Below are positions 53,301 to 64,000 of a DNA stretch of 64,000 nt, one piece after another. Origin of the DNA: Cardiocondyla obscurior (Eukaryota; Arthropoda; Insecta; Hymenoptera; Formicidae); contig NC_091871.1 in NCBI RefSeq assembly GCF_019399895.1, positions 4,865,001-4,929,000 on the forward strand, written 5' to 3'. Below the pieces are notes generated by a model. It saw nothing but the letters and a program-made list of their open reading frames with translations. It was not told the DNA's origin and did no database searches. Made by a program: the position numbers and the translations under genes. How positions within the stretch are numbered: position 1 is the stretch's first letter; each line of letters opens with the position of its first letter.

Positions 53301-56300
53301 AAGCTGGATGGAATTACGTGCATAGAATTACGAAGGCGGAAAAGGGGACCGGCGCGTAGCGACGCGACGCGACGCGACGCAGCGTTTCGATCGAAGGGCC
53401 ACGAATGCCGTGACTGAAGGGAATCCTCCGCTAGCTCGCGTGTTCACCAAGAATGTCTGACTCGTTGGCTTATTATCATTTATATCAAACTTCACGATAG
53501 GACACGCAAGCCGTTCGTTCAAGTCTTATCAGCGTTTCGGACTTTTTTCTGCAGACAGTTACAAAAAAATTTATACGCTCATATTTATTTAGTATCAATA
53601 ATTAATGCTTGTCTTTTCCTTGTCAGCGAACCAACGTCAACTGGGTATATCATATCTACATTTTTTAATTACTGAACGTGCGATTAATATCAATATTAAT
53701 ATTTTTACATCTCACTAAAGGATTAAAGACTTTGGTATTTAATAATTTAATTAAAATGTACAACATTCCGTTTTAATCGAGCTTTCTATTCTTAAAAAAA
53801 TGCATTTAATATTCATCTAAAAACTATGTAAACAGCTTAAAACTCAAAAAGAAAAGTCATACTAGTCATACTAATGCCGATCGTTCGTATCGCGATTTCT
53901 TTTTCTTCTTCTTTTGTTTTTCAACAAAATTCAATTTCCACAGAAACTTTCCTAAATTACCGATAACATTTCATCCAACTTCTGTTCGCTGTATATGAAT
54001 GCCAAGAATTGATAAGGTCTTAAAAATTGATGCGAAACAACGTAGAATGACATTATTGTGAACATGTTTAAGCCCGCGTGTCATGTTAGTAAGCTTTGGC
54101 AAGCATAGCGTAATCTTGAAACGTTAAAACACGTGTGTTGCGCCCTATTAAAGGTATTTGGGGGTAACATTCGTTCGTGTGTACCCACCCACCCAGCCAG
54201 CCAGCCAGCCAGCCGGTGTTCCCAGCTTCACGGAGACGTTTTCCCTCCTCGTGTAACGACGTAACTTCGCGGCAAGGCCCCGCGCACGTGCTTAACGAGC
54301 GTTGAACTTTCGTGCCGCTCGTTTCGGATGTTACTGCAGGGATAATTTAACGGATAACTTGGCGAGGGTTGCATGGCTCGACGACGTAATTGCACTATAA
54401 CGTTTTTCCGCCGTATTCTTTCCCGTCCCAACGACCGAAACCCTTGCTTCGCGACTGTTAAAACGACGATTGATCAAACGAGTTGTTTCATACACAAGCT
54501 ACTTACTTATTTACTTACATCCTATACGTAATTTTTTAATTAGCTTTAGAATTATACGTATAATGAACTATATTGATAAATATATTAAACTATAAATTAA
54601 AATTAAAAAATTATTTCTTTATTCACGAGTAATTATTTTTTAATAATTGACTATTTTATTTCTTATAAATTATAGAGCCGGAAATTTCAGATTAGTGTAT
54701 CAGAAAATATATTTGTCGAGTTAACCTATTTTAAAATCGTGTACATATAATATACATATACTTTCTCGTGCACTTTCAAGTAGTGCATCTCGAGCATTGT
54801 TCAGAAATACGAGAGTATCCTTTCGTATTCCGTAACGAATGCAGCCGCACTGCTCGGTCTTCCGGACGTAGCCGTAAAGCGTATCGGACGCGAATGAATA
54901 GCTCAGTAATTCCAGAACGAGACAAATATTGTTTGGAAAGAAAGCGAACGCGCGTTTAGACAAGCGAACTGCATTACAACCCGCGCGTAATGGAGTGCGT
55001 GCTTCGTTAAAAGTTACTCCCGTTCCTTCTACGACTCGAAGGTATACCTTATGTACTTCGTTAAGCTCATTCAATAAGAATACAGCAAGTCCATACTATA
55101 TTCGACTATCCTTGCCGAGGAAAATAATGGACTGTCGGCAACTCGTGAATTATCTTCACTCTATCTCGCGATGAATTAAAAGAGTAAGAGAAAATAATTT
55201 TCAAAGAGCTGCGTGACGTTTCTATTATCAATAAAATTCTTATCTTTTTATTTTATGTGTTACGTCTCATAGACTACTTCGACCAAAACAACGAGTCTTC
55301 TCAGACAGAAAAATTGTCAAAATTACTTTGCACGAAGCTATTAGCGAAATATATCATGTCGCATTAAAACCATTATAAAGTTGTCTTCTTTAACTTTTCC
55401 AGAATGTAATTCCTCTTACTATCTAATATCATTACAGAACTTCGGATTAAGCTCTTAAATGATTTTTATGCGACGTAGCATGTTAGGAAAAGGGATTTAA
55501 TTCCATCGCATTAGTTGTTATCATGTCATTAAATATTTTCGTTTTATAGAGACTTCAATATGATAGAAACGAACAGTCACGAGCTTGTGCAAACAGAAAA
55601 GAACATTGAATAATGATTCTCAAACTTTTCGATTGTAAAATACTTTTCAACGGCTGAATTTCCTTCCAGCAATATTCTTTTTACAAACGTACGTTACATT
55701 TTAGATTCTTTTTTTAACATCTCAAAATAAATTCAAAATTTTTCTAAGATTTTTGACCAACGTTTAAATTTTTAACACGTTCCGCACCAATTATATGTTA
55801 TCTCCAAATGTAATACAATATTCGTCTACGAAATTATCTCATACGTGATACATAACTAAAATTATTTTAATGGATTATGTTACGTGGCTAGCGTGGTATA
55901 AAAAAAATAAAATCTTAATACTGTTATTGAATTTCTTTTTCTAAAAATTAATTAAACCTTTTTTTTTTATGTAAATACGTGTGTGAAAGTAATAGAGAAC
56001 GTACTAAGCTGATTTCTGTAATTACGTGAAATATTATTTTCACTCTGAAAACAATCTTTTCATCAATATTATAGTACGTTGATCCAAATTTCGTTGATAG
56101 ATTACAATACGATGATTTGTTCGTTTGGAAATATAATAAAGATATGTGTATAATAAAAAATAGAAATCTACATATGGAACATCGATCACTCCTTTGTTTT
56201 TAATACCACGCTTATGATACTTCGTAACGAGCAACGTTCGGTCAATATTTACGAAAGGACAAAAGCTGCAGCTCGCTGCACTTAGCAAAGTTAGACCCGG

Positions 56301-59300
56301 AGCTATCGATCCTGGTTACTCGTGGCATACTTTGCTTTCGCTACATTTGGTACTACTCACAATATTAAAATATTACGCCAGAACGCCTACTTTCAAGAGC
56401 TTTATCAATATTAAATTAATTTTCTTTTCAATATTATATACGTATACTTTAAGTTAATCAGTGAAATTCTATCCTTTATTAGTAGTAATTGTCGATATTA
56501 ATCAAAACTATTAAAAAAAGATTACTAAAGAGTTTAAAAAGATATAAATTGAAATATAGACAGATTGTCTTAAAAAAAACTTGCCTTAAATTATATTCTG
56601 TTTTAAATTTGGAATTTAGAAAAAAAAAAACAGAAATAAAAACTCTTTAATATAATTTTAAAAAAAGAATTTAAAAAATTCCCTTATAATTTACTAGAAA
56701 AAAAACATTGAAATCACTAATTAATTAATCAATAAATGTTACATTCTTAAAGACATTGTAAAATTATTTTCGAATGTAACAGCCTTGCATTAACATTTAA
56801 ATAGACTAACAAAGTGTAAGCTATTTGAGACGTGTGGTGACTTAGAGATGCGTACGACACGTCGAGCAATACTCGACAACAACAACGACAACAACGCGGG
56901 GGTGTAAAGGAGACGAAATGAAATGAGTATGAAAACGGGCAGGAAAGCTGAATCCGGCACGCGAAAGTGAACCAATTTTGTTTGAATCGGATGCATCGGT
57001 GTGTTTACCGCTTCGCGAGAATGTCTTTCTACAGGAGATGTGATAAAGCGCGACGATTCACCTAGCAATTATTGCCAACAGCTGCCCGAAGTCTAGCAGC
57101 TCACGTAAGAAACGTACACATACGTACACGTATACGGAAACGTACATACGTGAGCACACGTGAGCGACGATAATCGTTTTGTCAATACCTCCGACTACTC
57201 GAAAGACTATTCTGGTCACGCGAATTCGCCGAGTTCTCGCTTACTCATATCGGGGGCGTTTTTTCCGATTCTTCGTCTTCTGACACGGCTCTTAAGAAAA
57301 AACACAAAGCAGTTCGCGATACCTCGAAGAGATATTTCTACAAATATTAATTTAACGGCTAATTGTTACGACCTACATAACATCTTTGTCTTAATCTAAA
57401 AATATTGCTACGTCAAATATTTTTGCCACGATATTTTGAGATTGTAGATATGCCAAGATAATTTTTTTTTCTAGCCACGCATTTGTTCTGTAATGATTTC
57501 TAACGCTATTACTTATGCTTTATCGTTTAAAAAATTTAAATTAAATTTATTTACTTATTAATTAATCTCAGAGTCGAATTTTTTATGATACATAGCTCCT
57601 CATTGTTTGCATCAAGGCACGCAATGTCTTAACAGTTTCGAAAGAAATTTAATTATTTTGACGGCTTTGACGGTAAGTTAACTCTACCTGTTATCGAGGC
57701 GTTCTCAAAGGACGACTTAACTCATTTTCTGTACTAATCGATTGTCCTTTACTACCGTTATCTCATAAAATATATACCTTAATACACAATGCTTAATAAT
57801 CTTATGATAAATTCAATATTAAAGACAAACAATTTTCATCGTAGTTTAGCATTTAAAAGATTCACTACGTGTTAAATATATGTAAATTTTAAAATCCGAA
57901 AGAAAAAGTGAAAGAATTCGTTTTGGAATATCAATAAGGCATATAAATAATTTGAGAGATGCTATTTATCAAAATTGCATTTAGCAATTATGATAGAAAT
58001 TATGCAGTTGAATAATTTTGCAAAATCAATTAAATTCGGTGTGTTCGTTACCTCCGATAACGCCGATAACCGCGCAAAAATCGATCGAGAATTGAGAGAG
58101 GGTGCGATTCGGTTTTTCGCGAAAAAGTAAAACTTGATTGGCGCTCATCGATGCGTTTACCGATGCTCGTGAGAGAAAAAGGCGACCCGGTCACACGGCA
58201 ACCTTCCCTCGGTTGCCGGCGAAAGGGTTACGACGATGAAAGCAAAAAGGGGTTCGGGGTACGTGGATGGCCATTGTGTCGGCCATAATGCAAGAGGGAC
58301 AAACGCAATTTGTCGCGTCACAGCGGATAGTCAATCGATTAGACACGGGATACGCCACAACAGGTGCATGTGCGAGCACATGCGATGCACAACGACTGCT
58401 AGATTACGCGTGTAGGGATTCCCATAATTCCGCGCGAATGCGACGAGTAGCCGCTCCAATTATGCAGATCGCCGTCGTGCCTCCCGCGTACAACAATACA
58501 ATTAATTTTACAATTTATTTGCGCGTTCACGCAACGTTATTCGTTAATAGTGAACGCAGTAGCAAGCTCATCTCTGATCGCAGTTTCGGTAAACGCACGA
58601 AAATATCATTAATGTTTATGTGCTCGGAATAACCCGTCGACTTTGCGTACCTCAATTATTCATAACAAGTATATACGTACGTACATACATACATACATAC
58701 ATATATTACAGTGTTAAATATTTTCTTTATTTCCATCTACTTTGAATTTAAAGAGACTCGCAGTCTTTTTTTTATTTGAAGTTAAAAATTTATAAAATAA
58801 ATTTGCTAGACATTAAAATTTATTTATACCAGTTACTTAATAAATATCGCAACATTTCTTTAAAAATAACATTTGTAAAAGTAACATTTTGATTATTAAA
58901 ATTATGTTATAATGTAAAATAGTTGTTGATTATTGACTCTGATAAGAGAAAAGCGTTAATACAACGTTACCCGCGTGAAATATCTGTCAAACTATTAGAA
59001 ATTTTTGTGTACACCGCAAGGTATTTCAGGATCGTGACATCCCGGGATATAAGTTTGCATGGTGTCAGGGACAGCATCGCGGGTGGTGAAACGAGAGCAC
59101 GCGGTTCACTGCCTCTGCCTTGATTATAAAATCGATAGTGCACGGCAACATGTACGAGTCGTGCTCTGCATACTGTTTTACGTTGACTTATGACACAGCG
59201 TTCGGCACGCGCCAACATACGTCTTTTTGATTGCTCTTTGATACTGACATCGCGAGTTAACTTTTTTCCAATTAAATTGTACTCTAGGCGGATTCAACCC

Positions 59301-62061
59301 TCAACGTAGTTCTACCCCGAGATGGTATTTGTTCGACAGTGTCGACAAAATTCAAGTATACGCTTGTGTAAATGGGGGATGAAGTAAAAATTGATGAAAC
59401 AAACGTGAACAATTCTTTACGAAGATGGGACGCGTAATAAAAAATTATGTGACTGTTAGATCTTGTTATTTTTTTCCCTTAGTGTTGATAAATTATTAAA
59501 ATCAAATAGCATGTTATCTCAATTACTTATAAAAGTTGTAACTTTTGAAAAATAAAATATATGCTTGAAGAAAAAGTATACATCTAATATAACATAATTA
59601 CTCAGATTCAACAAATTACTTCAATTTTCATTGCAAGGAATAAATTAAAATTTTCTTAAAATTACGAGAGAAATATTATTTATAAAAAGCTTGTGATACT
59701 TGGCACGAATAAAGATTTTTTTTGTATATTTCTCTTAATATCAAACAAAATATAATTTTCTAAAAATAAGCAGCCTTTGCTCTGGCACTTACAGTCTCTT
59801 TGATATCAAATATTTAATTATGAATATTACGTAATTTTCATCTTGTATGTTATATCGCATTCACGACTGTATTTGATTTTTACGTAGTATTACGAGATGG
59901 CTCAACCCCCAGAATCTTAACGTCGAATCAAAATCGTAGATTGAATGAATGGCAAAATTCAACAAATAAAAAAATTTAATTTTATTTAACCGAGAAATAT
60001 AATACGTCGGAATAATACTACTTCGCGCGGCGTACATTGAAAACATTGTAATTTATTATTATTGCAATAATTAATGCGATTTGTTTTATTTACGCCGTTA
60101 TACGTATCGCGATCACCGACGACATCTATTACAATATGCGTTATAATTTTCCCGTGTAATCACGAAAGCTTCGATCGACGCGACATTGCTCTTTGTCCCA
60201 TATTGATAACAATGCGAGTACGGGAACGGGACGTGGACATTAACGATGATACGATCCGGATTTTGGTTGGTAATGTTCCGGAGAAAATGGTCGGCACATG
60301 TTTGTAACGTACCATTGATCTGTCATGGTTATTACGAGATGTCTGTCACCGCCATCGAGTCTGTTAATTGTCAGAACCACACCGAACTAATTATGAAACA
60401 TTCGCGGATGCGAAATGTGCAGACCTTACGTCATTGACATGTAATAATTACCGCAAGTGATTACCGCTATTACACGCGTTCACGTATAATAATATTATAC
60501 ACGTAATCGACAAATCTTTGCATCTGTAGATATTTGTGTCTGTTTTTCAATAATAAATCCCACCCGTCAGCACCTCAATTGACAAAATGATCAATCAAGT
60601 CGTAGCGTGAAATGAGTTACTATCGCCGTTCTTTTCGAAACGACCGCCGCTCCGATCGGTTCAATAGTTTACACGCCTCACTAAATCGCAAGCGGCGGAA
60701 ACGTTGTTTCTCTCGTTACGAAAGTTCGCGTTAAATCAATCGCAATACGAACATCAGGTGATAACTTTAAAATGTTCCATCTTAATCAATGAGCGTTTCT
60801 TGCATTTTCCGGCAGTACAGAAACTTAATTATTTGTTATACATTCTACATATTTTTGTTCGACGCAACGCAAGGGAAAACATTAAAAAGATGATAATATT
60901 GGTAGTACGAGAGATCAATATAATTTTTTTTTTTTTTTTTACTATACTTAAAACATTCTTTTTCTAACATTTTAGTTATTTATATTTAACTGTTAAAACT
61001 GCAAAAACTCAAACGTTTAAAAATGTATATAGTATAATTAAAAATGAAATAATAAACAAATGTATTTATATGCAATCCTACAGCTGCTTAAAAAAGAAAA
61101 TAAATATAAATTGTTCGCTCAGAATCTATATTTGACCGAAAATCAAACTTGCGGAAAAAAAAAAAAAATTAATCGAAAATATTTTCTCTCGCTGATGCAA
61201 CGTGTCAGTATACGATAAATTCTTCCCGGCTTTCCGATATTATCCGTTGTAATTGCGCGTACAATTGTACATACCAGTCGAGCGACGCTTTGTTACACGA
61301 TAGCGTCGAGGATTCCCGGCGTTATCAAGAACTGGAATTCCATTTCCAGGCCCCACGGGCGCAACTTTTTCTATTCTTCTGGTCCAGCCTGATTTATCGT
61401 CACCCTTACGTTCACGTGTTCCACGTGCTCGGGGTCTTTCTACGGGTACACCCTGCGGTACACTCACGTGATTGATACGGGGTTGTAGATCGTGGAAGTA
61501 AAGGGACGTTCCATAAGCCTCGCGTGCGACCGGAATTCCCGATTTTTCCCTCTTTTCCCTTCCCCAGTCGATATATCTTTTAAAAATGTATAGGCTGACG
61601 ATACCAGCATGTTAATCATTTGCATGTACCTCGGTTGCAATACGCGTACTATCAAAATTATTTCGCCAAGACTTTTTATAATATATACATATAAATGTAT
61701 TTATTGAGATGCTACTTTTCTAATAAATGCTATAAAGAATTCTATTATATATACTTGTGGTATATAATATTAATAATGTTACGTTGAACTATACGAATTA
61801 TTACGAACAACTATAAATATTAGAAACATTAAAAGATTTTATATAATATTGTGTTTCAGAAACCGAGGTGAGATCGCCACGTTTTACCGGATCAGGCTGG
61901 CTAGCTTTCCCTGCTTTAAGAGCTGCATACAAACATGTTCAATTAGAACTAGAATTTCGACCAGAAGCATGGGACGGAGTGCTTCTTTTGGCAGGAGAAA
62001 GAGACGACCTTCAAGGCGATTTTATGGCTTTAATACTACATCATGGATTTATCGAATTCAG
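23183..62061 (+). CDS. EGF / laminin G secreted protein, pikachurin- or agrin-like, 5' part (3' end beyond the window)
   Basis: Five coding exons are supported: 23183-23300, 33003-33119, about 39317-39581 (left edge uncertain), 41784-42099 and 61860-62061. They encode a signal peptide, a six-cysteine EGF module, an acidic Ser/Thr/Asn linker with N-glycosylation motifs, a second EGF module broken by a long Asp/Glu tract, and the first 60 or so residues of a laminin G domain. Known roles of the resembling family (pikachurin, agrin, perlecan, eyes shut): secreted matrix proteins whose LamG domains bind dystroglycan or other receptors. That similarity is recalled from fold and motif, not searched. 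The gene is partial, since the LamG domain stops at a phase-2 donor with no later exon visible before 64000. The link between exons 2 and 3 is not settled. Introns of 9.7, about 6.2, 2.2 and 19.8 kb suggest a long, developmentally regulated gene. Confidence 0.8.
27429..27472 (-). ncRNA. candidate minus-strand exon B (antisense transcript)
   Basis: On the minus strand this 44-nt segment is bordered by a good acceptor (TTTTATGTTTCAG) and a consensus donor (GTG|GTGAGTC). It contains one ATG followed by two codons before the donor. No downstream coding exon with recognisable protein was found, so a non-coding or 5'-leader exon is the simplest reading. Confidence 0.3.
27589..28041 (-). ncRNA. candidate minus-strand exon A with CpG-rich start region
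   Basis: A CpG-rich 450-bp block inside intron 1. On the minus strand it ends at a donor (TATAG|GTGAAT) facing exon B 116 bp away, and it holds a CCAAT box in minus orientation (plus ATTGG at 27914-27918). An acceptor-like TATGTTTCAG on its other side (28042-28051) means it may be internal instead. The last ATG frame ends in TAG right at the donor, so it is probably not coding. Confidence 0.25.
28888..28908 (-). repeat. GCGAC pentanucleotide repeat (complement strand)
   Basis: Tandem GTCGC units on the + strand, the complement of the runs at 18931-18950 and 53359-53380. Confidence 0.85.
29764..30252. mobile_element. fold-back MITE with TA target-site duplication
   Basis: A 489-bp non-coding element. 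The ends CACTGAAAGG and (inverted) CCTCTCAGTG are flanked by TA at 29762-29763 and 30253-30254, as expected for Tc1/mariner-type insertion. Inverted similarity continues inward for about 140 bp on each side, through CGAAGCGCCGGCCGCTGA. The core is itself a set of nested palindromes (29919-29956 against 29979-30013, and 30023-30050 against 30065-30105) around GGGCCCG centres, so the whole element can fold into a multi-branched hairpin. No transposase is present. Confidence 0.85.
33003..33119 (+). CDS. EGF/LamG gene exon 2: first EGF module
   Basis: Acceptor CCGTGTTTCAG and donor GCCG|GTGAGT, phase 1 at both ends. It encodes a complete EGF module with six cysteines spaced C-x5-C-x3-C-x9-C-x1-C-x12-C, including YECDCRDGYILHKNGYSC, the GY..NGYSC form seen in complement-type and calcium-binding EGF repeats. 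The Asp/Asn calcium-binding pattern is not complete. Phase 1-1 single-domain exons are typical of shuffled extracellular modules. Confidence 0.92.
37434..37711 (+). mobile_element. MITE-like DNA transposon, copy 2 (truncated)
   Basis: Matches 63203-63584 in the same orientation (shared blocks such as TTTACATCTGGCCGGCACCT and GCAGTCGAGCGAGCTTTGCG). It lacks about 75 bp of the middle and the whole left part, including the left terminal repeat. The right end TTTCCACTCGGG is intact and identical to the right end of copy 1. Confidence 0.8.
37812..37838 (+). repeat. poly(A) run
   Basis: About 27 A residues in an intron, 100 bp past transposon copy 2. No retrotransposon body was recognised before it. 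Confidence 0.85.
38000..38640. promoter_or_regulatory. CpG- and CT-rich intronic block; possible internal promoter
   Basis: GC-rich sequence with a CT tract at about 38351-38415, 0.7-1.3 kb upstream of exon 3. The first ATG of exon 3 (39330) follows its acceptors almost directly, so an alternative first exon from here could start a shorter protein, though that product would lack a signal peptide. Weak inference only. Confidence 0.2.
39317..39581 (+). CDS. EGF/LamG gene exon 3: acidic linker (left edge uncertain)
   Basis: The frame is fixed by the donor (TCTCAG|GTAACA, phase 0) and exon 4. From the ATG at 39330 it reads MDVTELNSTSPSTSELGELV followed by a strongly acidic stretch and two N-glycosylation motifs in ENSTVNAT. 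Two good acceptors (CTTGTTTCCAACAG before 39317 and TTTTTCTAACAG before 39329) both need an incoming phase of 2, but exon 2 leaves phase 1. A weaker tandem acceptor AAGCAG (exon starting 39262 or 39265) is in phase and adds about 22 residues with no stop. Which is used cannot be told from sequence alone. Confidence 0.7.
41784..42099 (+). CDS. EGF/LamG gene exon 4: second EGF module with Asp/Glu insertion
   Basis: Acceptor GGATATTCAG and donor CTCG|GTAAGT, phase 0 in and 1 out, 105 codons. The EGF cysteines are ACSLDCGPAGNC, then RCQCPLGRGGDRC, the last part typical of agrin- and pikachurin-type EGF modules. Between the third and fourth cysteines lie 59 residues instead of the usual ten or so. 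They include five consecutive Glu, alternating Asp/Glu and nine consecutive Asp (codons about 41922-41990, GAA/GAC repeats), then a basic stretch (LRRKQGTFRQR). The reading frame stays intact across the repeat. Confidence 0.88.
41922..41990 (+). repeat. coding GAA/GAC triplet repeat (Glu/Asp tract)
   Basis: A trinucleotide run of GAA then GAC codons inside exon 4. Near-pure codon repetition suggests slippage-driven length variation. Confidence 0.9.
51761..51782 (+). repeat. CACATG short tandem repeat
   Basis: Three and a half CACATG units in intron 4. Confidence 0.8.
53359..53380 (+). repeat. GCGAC pentanucleotide repeat
   Basis: About four GCGAC units in a CpG-rich patch of intron 4, the third occurrence of this unit in the window. 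Confidence 0.85.
54184..54214 (+). repeat. CCCA/CCAG tetranucleotide repeat
   Basis: CCCA units followed by about five CCAG units in intron 4. Confidence 0.9.
58670..58706 (+). repeat. ATAC/GTAC tetranucleotide repeat
   Basis: Tandem TACG and TACA units in an AT-rich part of intron 4. Confidence 0.9.
61860..62061 (+). CDS. EGF/LamG gene exon 5: first part of a laminin G domain
   Basis: Acceptor TTGTGTTTCAG and donor TTCAG|GTATTT, phase 1 in and phase 2 out, 67 residues. The pattern PRFTGSGWLAFP, LELEFRP, DGVLLLAGE, GDFMALILHHGFIEFR follows the laminin G beta-sandwich start as in pikachurin, agrin and perlecan (x-F-x-G-x-x-W/Y-L, D-G-L-L-L/F, D-F-I-A-L-x-L-x-x-G-x-x-x-F/Y). The other half, which would carry the calcium ligand and cysteine pair, must lie past the window end. 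Confidence 0.9.
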
Positions 62062-62920
62062 GTATTTAAACTATTAATCAAATATCAAATAATAATTATA
62101 ATTTGTACGTTACAACATTATTTTACTACGCAAAGCATTTAATTAAATAAATTAAAAGAATATTTAGTATAAAATATTTTTAATATTTTATAACAAGATA
62201 TATTAAATAAATAAATAAAATATTATAAAAGACACGGATAGCTAAGTCTTTAATGAGATTAAATTTACAGACAAGTAACACCAGAATATTAATTTAGAAA
62301 TTAAGCGATCGTCGTAATGGTCGTCAAAGCATGATGAAGATTCTACGAGAACGTAAACTTCTTAAATAGTATCAAGAACGAGGATTTATCAAATTTTTTT
62401 TTTTTTTTTTTTCTTTTACCCTATGATGAGAAGCAAGCTGTATTGAATATAAAGTTATACGAGACACTTTATAGAACACTTCGGTGCCATAATTTCGAAG
62501 ACTTTGCCCCGAGTTTGACGTGGTCATTAATTAAGTATTCCGTGCCGGGACTAATTTTTCGTTTACAGCTTAATAAGCCGTGACTTAATGGAGTCCATGT
62601 ACGATTTATGAGCGCTGTGCAAAAGCTAAAAGTTTACCTTTTGCAATATAGTCTGATCCCGTACCGTCTCTTTTATGGTGTTTTGCGCCATCCCCTCGAG
62701 CATCGACGGAAAACTTTTTCGTCGCGAAAACGATGCCGTAGGATTTATTTTACAACGCACCGCGTAAAGTTTCGTTTACAAGTACATCGCAAAGTGTTAT
62801 ATCGCGTGACGTTATCATATCATGACGATACATTTTTCTGGATATTGCGATGTATAATATTTATCATTCAATTTTATTATTAATTTTTTTCTTCATTGAA
62901 ACCTTTGTAACGTGAAATAA
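62062..62920 (+). other. EGF/LamG gene intron 5, AT-rich part
   Basis: Intron sequence after the LamG donor, with a T-run at about 62394-62412. A short frame at 62608-62883 has no LamG continuation and no acceptor in phase. Confidence 0.6.
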
Positions 62921-63584
62921 CCCGAGTAAAAATTGAGTTTAACCGTAATCTAATGACTAGCGTGCCGTGGTTTATTTCGTGGCCGACTAGCTAAACTGCC
63001 CAACACTGAACCAGAAATGTAACACTCAAAACGTACTGAGTATTAGATAATTATTACTAGTTAATAACGAGCTAGAAAAGCTAGATATCTAAACGTTTTT
63101 CATCGCGTACGAGTCTACTGCGCGTGCTGGGCTTATTCTGTCGCGTGTTCGACTGCCGAATTCGCTTGTCACCGGACCTGCTGACCGTCGCGGAAGTGTG
63201 TGTACGTGCGTGTGTTTACATCTGGCCGGCACCTTGAGCTCGAGATTTGCAAGGTAAAGGACGCGCGGGCAGACGGACGACGAGAACTGGTTTGGCCGGC
63301 GAATTTTCGGCAGTCGAGCGAGCTTTGCGTAAGGTCAAAACATAACAGTAAACAAGTACGCGGCGAAAAAAAGTTCAGATATCTGTTTAGATACACGGTC
63401 CGCGCTCAACAGTGATCAGACGATACTAAACTGATTTTGTTTTCTTTTTTTTTTTAAGTGACAACTTTTCTTTTCGAAGACAGTCTGGTTAGAAAATATA
63501 TTTAATCTAGTTAAGAAATATATTTAATCTGCGCGATCTAATCACTAGCTGCAAAATTAGATGCTAAATAAATTTTTACTCAAA
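62921..63584 (-). mobile_element. MITE-like DNA transposon, copy 3 (longest)
   Basis: A 664-bp non-coding element. The left end CCCGAGTAAAAATTGAG and the right end ATTTTTACTCAAA are imperfect terminal inverted repeats. It contains every block seen in copies 1 and 2, plus internal inverted repeats (for example CGACTGCCGAATTCGC near 63149 against a complement near 63298), so it can fold extensively. The ends have diverged and no exact target-site duplication is evident, pointing to an older insertion. Confidence 0.75.
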
Positions 63585-64000
63585 TAGATGTTAAAAATAC
63601 TTGGGCAAAAAATAATTAAACCGATTTATTTAATAAGATATTGCCAATAGTATATTTAATTTAAATGCTAAAAATTTATTTTTATAACACAAGCCAATTA
63701 TCAGTTTAATATCGCACTGTATAATGCCGTATGAATAAATTACCTGAATTTAAAATAGATAGAATAAATAAGAACGTGACAAATTTTACAAGTAATTTAT
63801 CAAGTAAAGAAATGTATAAGATTCGCGAAAATAAATTTTTCCGATAGTTTATGTTCTGGGTATATGTATACATGGATTACATTGGGATCATATAAAACGT
63901 ATGAAATCATAGTTCAGATATCGAATTCATAGATACACATTCATCAAACGTATCAAACGTAATTTATTCATAGACTGGCTATTGTTTGTAGATTCGTTTC
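63585..64000. other. intron 5 continues, no feature seen
   Basis: AT-rich sequence to the window end with no exon in phase for the laminin G domain. Confidence 0.6.

Larger units (their letters stand above)
42100..61859 (+). other. EGF/LamG gene intron 4 (19.8 kb)
   Basis: No further exon with a recognisable domain was found between the second EGF module and the laminin G exon. The donor (GTAAGT) and acceptor (TTGTGTTTCAG) are both phase 1. CpG-rich patches (about 42400-42800, 43290-43500, 44640-44830, 45640-45970, 46230-46600, 48360-48660, 51420-51830, 53090-53420, 54180-54440, 54770-55170, 56820-57280, 58050-58640, 60070-60440 and 61240-61560) give overlapping open frames on both strands without protein features. 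Some may be enhancers. The rest is AT-rich. Confidence 0.6.

Noticed and set aside
54721..55074. A 117-codon minus-strand open frame
   Set aside because: Both strands are open over this GC-richer patch, and no recognisable motif or splice pairing was found.
58267..58632. A 121-codon plus-strand open frame in intron 4
   Set aside because: No signal peptide, domain or cysteine pattern, and no acceptor in phase with exons 4 and 5. Composition matches other CpG-rich patches.

Overview
This is a eukaryotic, almost certainly insect, window. It is A/T-rich with islands of CpG-rich sequence, introns with good GT-AG borders from under 200 bp to nearly 20 kb, many A/T homopolymers and small non-autonomous DNA transposons. 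The mix of AT-rich background with CpG-dense patches and short GCGAC-type microsatellites suits Hymenoptera such as ants, but that is inference and no diagnostic marker was seen. Most long open frames are chance frames in CpG-rich stretches. Only two protein-coding genes can be supported, both on the + strand.

Region 1 (1-4992) is intergenic or upstream DNA with no supported gene. Region 2 (4995-14444) is a complete 11-exon gene for a 619-residue reelin-DOMON-cytochrome b561 protein of the ferric-chelate reductase 1 (FRRS1) family. All ten intron phases agree. A 426-bp inverted-repeat transposon lies immediately downstream (14609-15034) and contains the only convincing poly(A) signal. Region 3 (15035-22917) is an intergenic gap holding a CpG/GGC-rich block at 18.4-19.2 kb that could be a distal promoter.

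Region 4 (about 22918 to beyond 64000) is the 5' part of a very long gene for a secreted extracellular-matrix-type protein. It has a signal peptide, a six-cysteine EGF module, an acidic linker, a second EGF module with a long Asp/Glu insertion in one loop, and the start of a laminin G domain. This order resembles pikachurin, agrin and related EGF/LamG proteins. The five coding exons seen span 38.9 kb, including a 9.7-kb first intron and a 19.8-kb fourth intron, and the laminin G domain runs off the window. The join between exons 2 and 3 is unresolved: the strongest acceptors are out of phase, so either a weak tandem acceptor is used or a small exon was missed.

The introns carry a 489-bp fold-back element with TA target-site duplications, two more copies of the transposon found after gene 1, and a candidate minus-strand spliced transcript with a CpG-rich start region. 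The two genes show no obvious functional link: one is a membrane redox protein, the other a secreted adhesion or matrix protein. I found no tRNA, rRNA, CRISPR array, viral gene or clearly new multi-gene system.
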